This document shows, piece after piece, positions 1 to 8,287 of a stretch of 51,019 nucleotides of DNA. How positions within the stretch are numbered: the stretch's first letter is position 1; each line of letters begins with the position of its first letter. Location: positions 1 to 51,019 of the forward strand of contig JAEYAU010000020.1 of NCBI GenBank assembly GCA_023404705.1, written 5' to 3'. Below the pieces are notes generated by a model. That model was not told the origin of the DNA. It made no database searches and saw only the letters and a list, made by a program, of their open reading frames with translations. The position numbers and the translations under genes are program-made. Source of the stretch: Pseudomonadota bacterium (GTDB lineage: Bacteria > Pseudomonadota > Alphaproteobacteria > Rhizobiales > Xanthobacteraceae).

Positions 1-80
1 GGCGCGGCCGGCGCCGGCACATGCGCCGCGCGATGATCCGGTCCCGAGGTGGAGCGCTTACCGAACACGCCGTTTCTCCG

Positions 81-1361
81 CTAACCCTGCCGCTTCATCA
101 GCTTCTCGAGCAGCGGGCTGAGCAGGCCGCCGCGCGAGCGCTTGCCCTCCGAGCGGCCCGTGAGCGCCTGCCCGAGGCCGCGGAAGGTCTCAGCCAGCCG
201 ATGGCCCGATGAGACTTCGGCGATCATCTGCCCGTTGTTGGCGGCGGTGCCGAACACCTGCGGCTCGAATGGGATCGACGCGACCGGGGCCGCTTCCAGC
301 GCCTTGCTGAAGTCGCCGGCCTTGAGCTCCGGCCGCTTCGGCACGCCGACCTGGTTGAGGCAATAGAGCGGACGCTGATCGTTCGGCCGCGCCGCCCGCA
401 ACAGGTCGATCAGGTTCTTCGTGTTGCGCAGGTTGGCGAGGTCGGGCGTCGCCACGACGAGGATCTCGTCCGCCGCGATCAGCGTGCGCTTCGCCCAGCC
501 GGTCCACACATGCGGCACATCGAGCACGATGCACGGCGCGGTCGAGCGCAGCACGTCGAAGATCGAGTCGAAGGCCTCGGCGCCGAGATCGTAGACGCGC
601 TCCAGCGTCGCGGGCGCGGCGAGCAGGCTCAGATTGTCGGTGCACTTCGAGAGCAGGCGGTCGACGAAGGCCACGTCAATGCGGTCCGGCGACATCACGG
701 CGTCGGCGATGCCTTGCGGCGGGTCCTGGTTGAAATCGAGGCCGGCCGTGCCGAACGGCAGGTCGAGGTCCGCGACCACGGCATCGAGGCCGAGATCGCG
801 CGCGATCGTCCAGGCGATGTTGTGGGCAACGGTCGAGGAACCGACGCCACCCTTGGCGCCGACCACCGCGATGGTGCGGCCGACCGGCTTCGCATCCGGC
901 GCGTGGAACAGGCTCGACACCGCCCCGATCACACCGAGCGTGTCGACCGGCGCCATCAGGTAGTCGCTGACGCCCCGCCGCACCAGCTCGCGATAGAGCA
1001 CGATGTCGTTGAGATAGCCGATCGCGATCACTCGCGTGCCGGGATCGCAGTGCTCGGCGAGCGAGTCCAGGCCGTCGAGCAGATCGTCGTTGCGGGTGTC
1101 CGACTCGATGATCACCACGTTCGGCGTCGGCGAGGAGCGATAGGCTTCGATCGCCGCGACGATGCCGCCCATCTGGATCTTCAGATGCGCCTTGGCCATG
1201 CGGCGGTCTTCGCTCGCGGCCTGCATGGCCGCGGCGGTCTCGGGCGTCGTGCAGAAAGCCTGGATCGAGATGCGCGGCACCGGCGCGATGTGCGGCTCGC
1301 GCTCGACCACGTCGATCGGGGCGGCCTCAGGCTCGCCGCCCTTGAAAGCGAACTTGATCAT
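81..1361 (-). CDS. cpaE: CpaE/TadZ pilus-assembly ATPase-like protein
   Basis: This 426-residue protein is the CpaE/TadZ localisation factor of Flp/Tad pilus assembly, a MinD/ParA-type protein that places the secretion apparatus at a cell site. An N-terminal receiver-like domain (about residues 30-155) precedes a ParA-like ATPase with a deviant Walker A, GAKGGVGSS, at 168-176. The start ATG overlaps the cpaD stop as ATGA, so the two are translationally coupled; an upstream in-frame extension was rejected because it runs through cpaD. It ends the cpaB-C-D-E run, and cpaF/tadB/tadC would be expected beyond the left edge. The family assignment is firm. Confidence 0.93.
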   Translation of the reverse strand: MIKFAFKGGEPEAAPIDVVEREPHIAPVPRISIQAFCTTPETAAAMQAASEDRRMAKAHLKIQMGGIVAAIEAYRSSPTPNVVIIESDTRNDDLLDGLDSLAEHCDPGTRVIAIGYLNDIVLYRELVRRGVSDYLMAPVDTLGVIGAVSSLFHAPDAKPVGRTIAVVGAKGGVGSSTVAHNIAWTIARDLGLDAVVADLDLPFGTAGLDFNQDPPQGIADAVMSPDRIDVAFVDRLLSKCTDNLSLLAAPATLERVYDLGAEAFDSIFDVLRSTAPCIVLDVPHVWTGWAKRTLIAADEILVVATPDLANLRNTKNLIDLLRAARPNDQRPLYCLNQVGVPKRPELKAGDFSKALEAAPVASIPFEPQVFGTAANNGQMIAEVSSGHRLAETFRGLGQALTGRSEGKRSRGGLLSPLLEKLMKRQG

Positions 1362-2071
1362 TGGCCCACTTCGCTGATCTTGCCCTTGGAGGCGTTCGGG
1401 TCGACCGTCGCGGTCGGCTCGCCCTTCTGGTACTTCTCGAGCACCGTGGAGCGGCGCGCCGCGGAGATCGGCGTCTCCTCGCGCGGCTGCACGAGGTCGG
1501 CCGGGTTCGCCGCCATGGCGGCCATGTTGCGCTGGGAGGCGCAGCCGAGATTCCAGTATTGCGTGTTCTCGAAGGGCCGCCCCTGGTAGGACGGGCCGAG
1601 GTCGTTCGGCCACAGGCCGCAGGGGCCGGCCTCCGCGACCATCTTGGGATAGTTGAGCCGCAGGGTGGCGAGCTTGACGGGGCTGTGCGGCCGGCCTGGC
1701 TGCACCGCCACCGCGCTCGCCGGCACGCCCGACGCCGCCAGGATCGACTGCACCTCGCGCAGCGCGTCGTGCGCGGCGCGCGCGTTCGAGGTTCCGGTCG
1801 GCACGTCGATGATGATGCCGCCGGTGGCCTCGCGCCGCCACGTGCCTGCGAAGGCCGCGACCTCGGCCTGCTGCGTCGGATTGAGCCCGCCGCGCCGCTC
1901 GCCGATGAAGAGCTCCATCGCGCGCGAGCCCTCCCGCACGGAGATCGGATGGCGCTGGCGGTAGTCGAGCGGGACGCTCGCGACCACGTCGCGGTCGTGC
2001 TTGCACCCGGCCAGCACTGCGGCGAGGCCGAGGATCGCGATCGCGCGGGCCGCGGTCGAATGCCTGGTCAT
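1358..2071 (-). CDS. cpaD: CpaD-family pilus assembly lipoprotein
   Basis: This 237-residue protein matches the CpaD family of outer-membrane-associated Tad pilus proteins, including the conserved stretch VPLDYRQRHPISV near residue 35. The N-terminus is a lipoprotein signal with lipobox LAGC, so Cys23 is the probable lipidated residue. The family is thought to help the CpaC secretin at the outer membrane. It lies 24 bases after cpaC and overlaps cpaE by 4 bases, which indicates one operon. Confidence 0.92.
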   Translation of the reverse strand: MTRHSTAARAIAILGLAAVLAGCKHDRDVVASVPLDYRQRHPISVREGSRAMELFIGERRGGLNPTQQAEVAAFAGTWRREATGGIIIDVPTGTSNARAAHDALREVQSILAASGVPASAVAVQPGRPHSPVKLATLRLNYPKMVAEAGPCGLWPNDLGPSYQGRPFENTQYWNLGCASQRNMAAMAANPADLVQPREETPISAARRSTVLEKYQKGEPTATVDPNASKGKISEVGQ

Positions 2072-2095
2072 GGGGTTTACCTCGTCGCCTTTCCG

Positions 2096-3535
2096 TCAGT
2101 CGAGAATGAAGCCGGGCTTGCCGTAATAGGCGCGCTGCGGCGCCACGGCCGGCCCGCCATAGATGCGATTGATGCGTCCGAGCAGCACGGTCGCGGGATC
2201 CGACGCGTCGGCGAAGCCGTCGTCGGGGCGCGAGAGATCCTTCTGCGCCACCGCGCGCACGATCAGCGGCGTCACGATCACCATCAGCTCGGTCTGCCGG
2301 TTGATGAAGTCACGGCTGCGGAACAGGGTGCCGAGGACTGGCACCTGGGCGAGCCCGGGAATGCCGTTGATCTGCTGCTTGGTCTGCTCCTGGATCATGC
2401 CCGCCATCGCGAGCGCGCCGCCCGACGGGATCTCGATCGTCGTCTCGCTGCGCCGGGTGCGGACCGCCGGGATGGTCAGGGTCGCCGTGGAGGTGCCGAG
2501 GCTTTGCGACAGCGTGAGCGCGTTCTCGTTGGTGAGCTCGGAGACCTCGCTCATCACCTTCAGGCTGATGCGTCCTTCGGAGAGCACGACCGGCGTGAAG
2601 TTGAGGCCGACGCCGAACTTCTTGAACTGCACCTGCGTCTGACAGTTCCGGGTGGTCTGATCGCACGTGAAGCCGCCCGGCACCGGGAATTCGCCGCCCG
2701 CCAGGAAGTTTGCGCTCTCGCCCGAGATCGCGGTGAGTGTCGGCTCCGCCAGTGTGCGGATGACGCCGGCCCGCTCCATGGCCCGGATCGTCGCACGGAC
2801 ATCCTTGAAGACGCCGGTCAAGTTGCTGTCGGTCAGCGCCGAGCCAGTGGCCGAGAACGGATTGCTCGAGTTGAAGCTGATCGCCGTGGCGCCGTAGCCG
2901 AGGCTGCCCGAGAGGTCGACGCCGAGCTGCTTGATGATGTCGCGCTGCACCTCGGCGACCGTCACTTTCAGCATCACCTGATCGCGGGTGCGGATCACCA
3001 GGTTGTTGACGACCTTGTTGCCGTCGCCGACCAGGCGCGCCGCGGTGTCGAAGGCCTGTTGCGACTCGGCCGGAGTGGCCACCGTGCCGGACAGCATCAC
3101 GCCCTCGCCGACGCCGTCCACCTTGATGTCGTTGTGCGGCTGCAGCCGCTTGAGCATGGCGCGCACGCCGTTGAGATCGCGGTTGACCGCGATGTCGAGG
3201 CCGGCGATCTGCCGGCCGGCGGCGTCGAAGAAGTAGATATTGGTCTGGCCGACCTTGACGCCGATCACGTAGGCGCGCCGCGTCGTGCGCACCACCGCAT
3301 TGGCGATGGTCGGATCGGTCACTAGCACATCACGCACGTCGCGCGGCAGGTCGATCACCACCGACTTGCCGACCCCGAGCGGCACGAACCGCGATCCCGC
3401 GTCCGATCCGGTGAGCTGGATCGTCGCCGTCGCCACCGGGGCGTCGTCGCTCTGTGCCTGCGAGGTCGCGTCAACCCCGAGCCCGGCGATCAGCGCCGCG
3501 AGCAGGACCGCGCGAGTGAAGCTCCTCGTGACCAT
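2096..3535 (-). CDS. cpaC: CpaC/RcpA outer-membrane secretin of the Tad pilus
   Basis: This 479-residue secretin forms the outer-membrane channel for the Flp pilus. It has a signal peptide (about residues 1-28), an N-terminal pilus-secretin domain containing VIDLPRDVRDVLVTDPTIA, a BON-like segment, and a C-terminal secretin core ending in VPVLGTLFRSRDF and an ELMVIVTPLIV strand. I chose the ATG at 3535 because GAGAGG sits just upstream. A GTG at 3556 would add seven residues and overlap the cpaB stop. Confidence 0.94.
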   Translation of the reverse strand: MVTRSFTRAVLLAALIAGLGVDATSQAQSDDAPVATATIQLTGSDAGSRFVPLGVGKSVVIDLPRDVRDVLVTDPTIANAVVRTTRRAYVIGVKVGQTNIYFFDAAGRQIAGLDIAVNRDLNGVRAMLKRLQPHNDIKVDGVGEGVMLSGTVATPAESQQAFDTAARLVGDGNKVVNNLVIRTRDQVMLKVTVAEVQRDIIKQLGVDLSGSLGYGATAISFNSSNPFSATGSALTDSNLTGVFKDVRATIRAMERAGVIRTLAEPTLTAISGESANFLAGGEFPVPGGFTCDQTTRNCQTQVQFKKFGVGLNFTPVVLSEGRISLKVMSEVSELTNENALTLSQSLGTSTATLTIPAVRTRRSETTIEIPSGGALAMAGMIQEQTKQQINGIPGLAQVPVLGTLFRSRDFINRQTELMVIVTPLIVRAVAQKDLSRPDDGFADASDPATVLLGRINRIYGGPAVAPQRAYYGKPGFILD

Positions 3536-3552
3536 GGTGCCTCTCAAGCCTC

Positions 3553-4347
3553 TCACTTCGGCGTGACGGACGTCGTCACGCCGAACCGAACCACGTTGAC
3601 GCGGCGGCCCGTCTTGTCGTCGGTCTCCGCGAGATTGTTTCCGTTGACGTCGGCGAGGCTGCGCAGCGCGAGCGACAGCGTGCCCTGCTGGCGCGCGAGC
3701 GCCAGCGTCTCGGCCTGGCGCGGCGAGAGCTCCAGCGTCGCGGTCTTGCCGATCACGACCTTCTGGCCGTCCTTCTCGCCGAGCGTCTGGTCGATGGCGA
3801 GGACCTTGATGTTGGTGAGAATCGTCTCGCTGACATGGCCGCTGCTGCCGCCGCTGTCCTTATCGGCCGCTTCGCGGCGCGAGAGGATCACGTCGACATG
3901 ATCGTTCGGCAGGATGAAGCCGCCGGCGCCGGTCTCGGGAGAGATCTCGGTCGAGATCGCGCGCTTGCCGGTCGGCAGCAGTGCGGCCATGAAGCCCGAG
4001 CCATTGGCCTTGATCAGCTTGGCGTCGCGCAGCGGCTCGCCCGCGACGAAGGGCGTGCGCGCGATCGCGCCCGTGTATTGCTCGATGGCTTGCGGGCGGT
4101 CGGACTTGCGGATGAAAGCGGGGCTCGCGGCCTGGGTCGGCCAGATCTGCCACTGCATCTCGTTGGGCGAGACCGCCTGGCCCATTGCGATATCGGTCTT
4201 CGCGACGAGAATCTCGACCGTATCGATCTGCACCACGGGTGCGGGCGCGGGAGCCGGAGGAGGCGGATCGGAGCGGCCCGCCAGCAACGCAGCAAGTCCG
4301 CCGGCGGCCAAGGCGACGCCGAGTACAACGAGACGCGCGGCTTTCAT
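3553..4347 (-). CDS. cpaB: CpaB/RcpC Flp pilus assembly protein with SAF domain
   Basis: This 264-residue protein is CpaB/RcpC, a periplasmic Tad component. An N-terminal membrane anchor or signal (about residues 5-25) is followed by a proline-rich linker and a SAF domain beginning at VEILVAKTDIAMGQ, then the RcpC core. The chosen start gives MKAARLVVLG; an in-frame ATG 18 bases upstream (MWKVKR) is possible. It is the first gene of the cpaB-C-D-E operon, and its stop abuts cpaC. Confidence 0.92.
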   Translation of the reverse strand: MKAARLVVLGVALAAGGLAALLAGRSDPPPPAPAPAPVVQIDTVEILVAKTDIAMGQAVSPNEMQWQIWPTQAASPAFIRKSDRPQAIEQYTGAIARTPFVAGEPLRDAKLIKANGSGFMAALLPTGKRAISTEISPETGAGGFILPNDHVDVILSRREAADKDSGGSSGHVSETILTNIKVLAIDQTLGEKDGQKVVIGKTATLELSPRQAETLALARQQGTLSLALRSLADVNGNNLAETDDKTGRRVNVVRFGVTTSVTPK

Positions 4348-4423
4348 ACGCTTCACTTTCCACAAGACGCTACGGCCGTGACGCGGCCGTCAACGCCGGA
4401 TTTGACCAGTGAAAGGTCAATCC

Positions 4424-4431
4424 ATGGTTAA
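4424..4431 (-). promoter_or_regulatory. TTAACCAT octamer upstream of cpaB (candidate CtrA-type motif)
   Basis: Read on the minus strand, this is TTAACCAT, 77 bases before cpaB. The same octamer lies before the flp pilin gene at 5557-5564. TTAACCAT was described as a CtrA-associated 8-mer in Caulobacter, and CtrA controls pilus genes there. No full TTAA-N7-TTAA box is present, so a CtrA role is inference. Confidence 0.3.
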
Positions 4432-4498
4432 TGAGGCGTATCGATTTGGAGTTAAGTAAATCTTGCGCGGCAATTTGTGGCCGCGCGTCCCGCGCGGC

Positions 4499-5005
4499 TC
4501 ACATCCCGAGCGGCTTCATCAGCACGGTCTCGGGATAGATCATCAGCGCCGCGATGGCGAGGGCGATGCCATAGGGCACGCCGGCGTCCTTTTGATGCAG
4601 GCGCTGCGCCCATTCCTGGTTCATCAGCAGGCGCGGCAGCGGCCAGACGCGGAAGCGGATGATCAGGAAGGTGAGCACGCCGCCGAACAGCGAGGCATAG
4701 AGCGCATAGGGCAGGAGCTGGTCGAAGCCGAACCAGAGCGCGGTGGCGGCCGCCAGCTTGGCGTCGCCGCCGCCGATCCAGCCGAAAGCGAAGAACGTGA
4801 AGGCGACGACCAGCACCAGACCGGCCGCCGCCACATGCATGCCGATCTGCGCGAGCGGGATGCCGCTCATCAGCGCGAGCGCGAAGAACCCGGCGACGAG
4901 CACCAGGGAAACGCGGTTCGAGATCGTCATGGTCAGGAGGTCGCTGCTCGCCGCAAAGGCCATCATGGCCGGGAACAGCAGGAGCTTGATCACATCGATC
5001 AGCAT
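4499..5005 (-). CDS. cpaA: Prepilin peptidase CpaA/TadV (A24 family)
   Basis: This 168-residue polytopic inner-membrane aspartyl protease processes Flp prepilins and TadE/F pseudopilins. The two catalytic aspartates are visible: Asp22 in ASSDLLTM and Asp81 in the GxGD-type motif GGGDAK. Length and hydrophobic pattern match TadV/CpaA. The ATG at 5005 has GGGGTGA just upstream; the GTG at 5014 is less likely. It lies between the cpaB operon and the Flp pilin gene it should act on. Confidence 0.93.
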   Translation of the reverse strand: MLIDVIKLLLFPAMMAFAASSDLLTMTISNRVSLVLVAGFFALALMSGIPLAQIGMHVAAAGLVLVVAFTFFAFGWIGGGDAKLAAATALWFGFDQLLPYALYASLFGGVLTFLIIRFRVWPLPRLLMNQEWAQRLHQKDAGVPYGIALAIAALMIYPETVLMKPLGM

Positions 5006-5111
5006 GGCAGTCACCCCAAACAGCCCGACGCCCCCGCGCGAGCCAAGCCGACCCTAGGACGGAGCGGTTGCGCTTCCGTTAGCGGGTCGCGGCAAATCTG
5101 TCCCAAACGGA

Positions 5112-5158
5112 GCATTTTCCGCCGAAGTGGACACCGGTTCGGCGCAAGAAAATGCGAC
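5112..5158. repeat. 47-bp palindromic intergenic repeat, copy 1
   Basis: This 47-base element has inverted ends (GCATTTTC and GAAAATGC) and a core GAAGTGG-ACACCGGTT. It matches 46681-46727 at all but one base. Degenerate relatives with the same core are at 26388-26433 and 29025-29069. It sits downstream of flp and upstream of cpaA. Confidence 0.85.
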
Positions 5159-5182
5159 AATCAAATACTGCTGCGTACAAAC

Positions 5183-5212
5183 AAAAAAGGCTCCGGCCGC
5201 AACCGGAGCCCC
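5183..5212 (-). terminator. Rho-independent terminator after the Flp pilin gene
   Basis: On the minus strand an 8-bp stem (GGCTCCGG / CCGGAGCC) with a six-base loop is followed directly by six T residues. It lies about 20 bases past the flp stop codon. This makes flp a monocistronic unit, insulated from cpaA. Confidence 0.9.
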
Positions 5213-5232
5213 TTCTGTACGATACGAAACCC

Positions 5233-5406
5233 TTAGGACGGGGTCTTCAGCTGCTTCTCGACGTAGTCGAAGTTCTGGAAGAGCTTCGTGCCGAGGCCCT
5301 GGACGACCGTGATGATGGCGACCGAAATGCCGGCCGCGATGAGGCCGTACTCGATGGCGGTCGCGCCCGACTCGTCCTTCACAAAACGCGAAACGAGAGA
5401 CTTCAT
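5233..5406 (-). CDS. Flp/Fap-type major pilin
   Basis: This 57-residue protein is the Flp-family pilin, the main subunit of the Tad pilus. A short basic leader ends at Gly14, followed by ATAIEYGLIAAG with the invariant Glu at +5 (Glu19) and Tyr at +6 (Tyr20), then a single hydrophobic helix. CpaA should cleave after Gly14. The ATG at 5406 is preceded by AAGGAG at good spacing; a longer in-frame reading to 5478 is not pilin-like. A strong terminator follows. Confidence 0.95.
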   Translation of the reverse strand: MKSLVSRFVKDESGATAIEYGLIAAGISVAIITVVQGLGTKLFQNFDYVEKQLKTPS

Positions 5407-5840
5407 AACTGGCTCCTTGATCCACACGTGGCTGTCTGAGCACCGCTCGGGTGAGCTTTTGTTGCCCACTCCGAACATGCCCGACTGTACGCGGGGCGGA
5501 TTGCGGTCCGGTTAATACGAAGAGAGATTTTTGCAGTTTTGGTTCGGATCAGAACCATGGTTAACAAGATATTTCCAGGAAAGAACAGCGTATTGTTTTT
5601 TGTTCAATTAAGTCAAAAGCTTCATATCCTCGCGTATGCTTGATGTCATCTTAGTCGAATCATATAGACGTCTTGGTCTGCGCGCGATGACTAAGGTAAA
5701 TGCTGCGACACACGGCCACGCTAAGGGTCTAAGCCTGCAGGCGAACACGTCGTCTTTGCGTTTCGTTCACCAATTTGCAGTCAACTCGTCGCGACGCCCG
5801 GCAGAACCCGCGGCGGCGTATGCGTACGGAGTGTTTCGCG
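5407..5840. other. Intergenic region between divergent pilus transcription units
   Basis: These 434 bases separate the leftward flp pilin gene from the rightward 5841 gene and are clearly more AT-rich than the flanks, especially 5510-5640. They contain an 18-bp near-palindrome (5540-5557) overlapping a minus-strand TTAACCAT octamer (5557-5564). Both promoters must lie here. I see no convincing gene inside. Confidence 0.6.
5540..5557. promoter_or_regulatory. 18-bp near-palindrome, candidate operator between pilus operons
   Basis: TGGTTCGGATCAGAACCA is symmetric except for one mismatched pair. It overlaps a perfect palindrome AACCATGGTT and the TTAACCAT octamer at 5557-5564. Its position between divergent pilus genes suggests a regulator site; the regulator is unknown. 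Confidence 0.4.
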
Positions 5841-6329
5841 ATGTTGGCCCGCTCGACCTCGTCCCGCCGGCTTTTCGGCCTTGCGCTCGTCGTTCTGGGA
5901 TTGGGACTTGCGGGGCCCGCAGCCGCGACCGAGGCACGTGAGACCCTCGCGGTGGAATTGGACCAGGCTTCGATCCACCGGCTCCCCGACAATGTCGCCA
6001 CCATCGTCATCGGCAATCCGTTGATTGCGGACGTCGTCCTGCAGGGCGGCGGCATGATGGTCGTCACCGGCAAGGCCTACGGCACCACCAATGTCGTGAT
6101 GCTCGATCGCGCCGGACAGGTGATCATGGACCGCGCCGTCGAGGTGCGCAGCCCGCGCGACAATGTCGTGTTCGTCTTCCGCGGCATGGAGCGCGAGAGC
6201 TACAGCTGCGCGCCGAAATGCGAGCGGCGCATCACGCTCGGCGATTCGCCGACCTATTTCACGGCGACGCTCGGCCAGGCCGGCACGCTCAACACCCAGG
6301 CGACCACCGCCGGCCGCTCCTCGAAGTGA
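5841..6329 (+). CDS. Pilus-secretin N-domain protein (CpaC N-terminal-like)
   Basis: This 162-residue exported protein has a signal peptide ending near AAAT (about residue 30) and a domain like the N-terminus of CpaC: VELDQASIHRLPDNVATIVI, then VVTGKAYGTTNVVMLD. It lacks the secretin core and so is a stand-alone pilus-secretin N-domain, probably periplasmic and serving the Tad system. I chose the ATG at 5841 for the GGAG nine bases upstream; an ATG at 5820 would add seven residues. It begins the rightward pilus gene group. Confidence 0.8.
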   Translation: MLARSTSSRRLFGLALVVLGLGLAGPAAATEARETLAVELDQASIHRLPDNVATIVIGNPLIADVVLQGGGMMVVTGKAYGTTNVVMLDRAGQVIMDRAVEVRSPRDNVVFVFRGMERESYSCAPKCERRITLGDSPTYFTATLGQAGTLNTQATTAGRSSK

Positions 6330-6486
6330 GCTGACGCGGCGTCATGGTTAGCGCGGCGTGAACGCGAGGCGCGCCTGCAAGCGCTCCGCGGAAAGAGTTA
6401 GCAAACGCAATTCTGATACTGCCTTGCTGCGCGGGCGCGTGAGCCTGCAGCGATGTTCGCTGTTCATTGCTTCCGGAGCAGCCCTG

Positions 6487-7062
6487 ATGACGAGATTCAA
6501 GATTGGTCTTGCGCGGCGCGCGCGCCGCCTTCTGCGAGTGCGCACCGTCCGCCGCTTCGCGCGGCAGGAGGACGGCGCCGCCGCCGTCGAGTTCGGCTTC
6601 GTTGCGCTGCCCTTCTTCGGGCTGTTGTTCGCGATCATCGAGACCGCGCTGGTCTTCCTCGCGGGCCAGTCGCTCGAGACCGCGGCCGCCGATGCGGCGC
6701 GTCTCGTCCTCACCGGACAGGCGCAGACCATCTCGGCCACGCAGTTCAAGGAAAAGGCCTGCGCGCAGGTGAAGGCGCTGTTCGATTGCATGGGAGGGGT
6801 CCGCGTCGACGTGCGCACCTATGCGAGCTTCAGCGATGCCTCGACCGGCAACGCGCTCAAGCTGACCGATGACCAGGGCAAGCTGAAAGAGAACTTCGTC
6901 TACCAGCCGGGCGCCGCCTCGCAGGTCGTCGTGGTGCGCCTGATCTACCCGTTCCCGGTGCTCGCCTCGCAGCTCCTCGGCTTCACCCTGTCCGACATGG
7001 CGGGGAACTCTCGGCTCGTCGTTGCGACCGTGGCGTTCCGCAACGAGCCCTTCGGAAACTAG
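6487..7062 (+). CDS. TadE-like pseudopilin
   Basis: This 191-residue protein has the TadE/TadF layout: a basic leader to Gly30, then AAAVEFGFVALPFFG with Glu at +5 (Glu35), a hydrophobic helix, and a C-terminal periplasmic domain with two cysteines. CpaA should cleave it after Gly30. The ATG at 6487 has GGAG upstream; an in-frame extension to 6358 has no ribosome site. It precedes a second TadE-like gene by three bases. Confidence 0.87.
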   Translation: MTRFKIGLARRARRLLRVRTVRRFARQEDGAAAVEFGFVALPFFGLLFAIIETALVFLAGQSLETAAADAARLVLTGQAQTISATQFKEKACAQVKALFDCMGGVRVDVRTYASFSDASTGNALKLTDDQGKLKENFVYQPGAASQVVVVRLIYPFPVLASQLLGFTLSDMAGNSRLVVATVAFRNEPFGN

Positions 7063-7065
7063 GCC

Positions 7066-7650
7066 ATGACCCGCATGCGCTCCATTATTGGCCTCGTCCG
7101 TCTTCTCGCCCGCTTCCGCCGCGACGCACGCGGCGTCTCGGCCGTCGAATTCGCCATGGTGCTGCCGCTCATGGTGATCCTGTTCGTCGGCGTCGTGCAG
7201 GTCTCCGAGCTCGCCAGCCTCAAGCGCAAGACCACGCTGGTGGCGCGCGCGGTGGCCGACCTCGTCGCGCAGGTATCGAGCATCGATCAGAACGAGATGA
7301 ACAATGTCATGGCGGCCGGCACCGCCGTGATCGCGCCGTTCCCCACTGGCAAGCTGAAGATCCGCATCTCGAGCGTGAAGATCGACGCCAACAAGAACGC
7401 GACCATCGCCTGGAGCAAGGTGAACGCAGCGTCCTCGGATTGGGCCGTGAACGCCACCAACGCGCCCGTCACCCTCGACGATGCGCTCAAGATCGCGAAC
7501 AGCTATCTGATGATGGCGGAGGTGTCCTACGAGCATCAGCCGCCGCTCGGCTACGGCATCACGGGCGCGCTCAGCCTCACGCCCGACAAGGTGTCGGACA
7601 AGATCTTCATGCGCCCGCGGCTGTCCGACCAGGTGACCTGGGTCAACTGA
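7066..7650 (+). CDS. TadE/TadG-like pseudopilin
   Basis: This 194-residue protein has the same prepilin-like signature as its upstream neighbour: a basic leader ending at Gly23, then VSAVEFAMVLPLMVILF with Glu at +5 (Glu28). A helix and a mostly hydrophilic C-terminal domain follow. It is likely a minor pseudopilin of the Flp system processed by CpaA. The three-base gap from the previous gene implies co-translation. Confidence 0.85.
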   Translation: MTRMRSIIGLVRLLARFRRDARGVSAVEFAMVLPLMVILFVGVVQVSELASLKRKTTLVARAVADLVAQVSSIDQNEMNNVMAAGTAVIAPFPTGKLKIRISSVKIDANKNATIAWSKVNAASSDWAVNATNAPVTLDDALKIANSYLMMAEVSYEHQPPLGYGITGALSLTPDKVSDKIFMRPRLSDQVTWVN

Positions 7651-7675
7651 GTGATCGGCGCGCGCCTTGCGCGCG

Positions 7676-8128
7676 TCAGCGGATCGGCAGTGCCGTCGTC
7701 GACTTGATGCGCTCCATGGCGAAGCGCGAGGTCACGTTCTTCAGCGGGACCGCCGAGATCAGCCGCTTATAGAACGCGTCGTACTCCTGGATGCTCGCCA
7801 CCACGACGCGCAGCATGTAGTCGACGTCGCCCGCCATCCGATAGAACTCCATCACCTCCGGCATGGCTTTCACGACGTCGGCGAAACGCGCGAGCCACTC
7901 GTCCGAATGATCGCCGGTCTCGATCGCGACGAATACCGCGACGCCGAGCCCGACCTTGTCGGGATCGACCACCGCCACGCGGCGCACGATCACGCCTTCG
8001 GCTTCCAGCTTCTGGATGCGCTTCCAGCACGGCGTCGAGGAGAGGCCGACCCGGTTGCCGACTTCCGCTACGGAAAGGGAAGCATCCTCCTGCAGGACAG
8101 AAAGGATTTTGCGGTCGATGGCGTCCAT
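7676..8128 (-). CDS. Lrp/AsnC-family transcriptional regulator
   Basis: This is a 150-residue Lrp/AsnC regulator: an N-terminal winged helix (MDAIDRKILSVLQEDA...VGLSSTPCWKRIQKLEAEGVI) and a C-terminal ligand/oligomerisation domain with VAIETGDHSDEW and GDVDYMLRVVV. An ATG at 8176 would add 16 non-conserved residues. It is divergent from a sulfurtransferase-YeeE operon, with inverted repeats between them, so control of that operon is likely. Some family members sense cysteine or related sulfur compounds; the ligand here is unknown. Confidence 0.9.
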   Translation of the reverse strand: MDAIDRKILSVLQEDASLSVAEVGNRVGLSSTPCWKRIQKLEAEGVIVRRVAVVDPDKVGLGVAVFVAIETGDHSDEWLARFADVVKAMPEVMEFYRMAGDVDYMLRVVVASIQEYDAFYKRLISAVPLKNVTSRFAMERIKSTTALPIR

Positions 8129-8181
8129 GCTGCGGACGAGCCCTTTGCTAGTCGAATTCGACTGTGGAGTATGCATAATTT

Positions 8182-8236
8182 AGAACAACGTTCTTTTTAT
8201 CTCGGCGCTCTTGTCCTTACATAGAAGAACATTCTA
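8182..8236. promoter_or_regulatory. Paired AGAA...TTCT inverted repeats, candidate Lrp/AsnC operators
   Basis: Two related inverted repeats lie in the AT-rich divergent promoter region: AGAAC-AAC-GTTCT at 8182-8194 and TAGAA-GAACA-TTCTA at 8222-8236. Paired, helically phased half-sites are usual for Lrp-type octamers. They flank both transcription starts. Confidence 0.55.
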
Positions 8237-8287
8237 TTTCAAGGGAAATCGTTCGTTTAACCGAACGCGCCTCTACGGAGCCCTCGC

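Noticed and set aside
1..80. Gene at the left edge
   Set aside because: The first 80 bases hold only a short frame without a ribosome site; cpaF may start beyond the edge but cannot be seen.
1361..2006. N-terminal extension of cpaE through cpaD
   Set aside because: The extra 215 residues lie entirely inside cpaD in another frame, are Arg-rich, and the ATGA overlap gives a natural start at 1361.
4400..5640. Full CtrA box TTAA-n7-TTAA near the pilus genes
   Set aside because: TTAA tetramers occur but none are spaced by seven bases; only the TTAACCAT octamers could be reported.
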